This document shows positions 63,992 to 64,000 of a DNA stretch of 64,000 nt, in pieces. The notes under the pieces are model-generated. The model had not been told where the DNA came from. It was given only the letters and a program-made list of their open reading frames with translations, and made no database searches. The stretch's first letter is position 1. The number at the start of each line of letters is the position of its first letter. The DNA comes from Glossina fuscipes (taxonomy: Eukaryota > Arthropoda > Insecta > Diptera > Glossinidae): assembly GCF_014805625.2 (NCBI RefSeq), contig NW_023998453.1, positions 1,353,645 through 1,417,644 on the forward strand, in the 5' to 3' direction. Both the position numbers and the translations under genes were made by a program.

Positions 63992-64000
63992 CATATATAT
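63360..64000 (+). other. Start of the following Syp intron
   Basis: Intron-like sequence to the window end. It contains two TC-rich tracts (about 63468-63486 and 63727-63778) and a TA tract (63959-63987). No exon was recognised. Confidence 0.75.
63727..63778. repeat. (TC)n microsatellite
   Basis: About 25 TC units with one G interruption, in the intron after the RG exon. Confidence 0.9.

Overview
The window looks like AT-rich, intron-dominated nuclear DNA from a higher (brachyceran, probably schizophoran) fly. The evidence is canonical GT-AG introns, many A/T homopolymers and TA, TG, TC and CAG microsatellites, and one recognisable gene whose protein closely matches the fly hnRNP Q/R homologue Syncrip (Syp). 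I cannot fix the family or genus from the sequence alone.

Only one protein-coding gene can be supported, on the + strand. Its coding exons run from 39109 to 63359 and continue beyond the window, and the reading frame joins cleanly across every junction. In order they encode an acidic N-terminus, the NURR/acidic domain, RRM1, RRM2, RRM3, a Lys/Met-rich linker, a Pro-rich segment, a Tyr/Gly/Asp-rich segment and an Arg-Gly tail. At least 616 residues are covered; the C-terminal end and 3' UTR lie to the right of the window.

The most informative feature is a pair of paralogous 136-nt exons (44463-44598 and 49151-49286). They have identical length and phase, and each encodes the end of RRM1 plus the first half of RRM2. 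Skipping both, or including both, creates a stop codon within a few codons, so the sequence itself argues for mutually exclusive splicing that yields two RRM2 versions. The 4.55-kb intron between them holds a recent ~385-bp tandem duplication and a tRNA-like A-box/B-box element. Further downstream, a 40-nt exon-like segment with strong splice sites (57287-57326) is open only in the frame supplied by the upstream exon and would end translation at the next exon, which suggests a possible poison exon.

The left 39 kb contains no recognisable protein gene. Two places (about 10.98-13.82 kb and 20.59-21.08 kb) look like 5' leader exons: an initiator-like or GC-rich start, a strongly A-rich + strand, and a good donor site at the end. 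They fit alternative promoters and noncoding first exons of Syp, because the first coding exon has only 2 nt before its ATG and so needs an upstream noncoding exon. The rest is intron-like or intergenic DNA in which homopolymer-rich stretches alternate with blocks of ordinary complexity.
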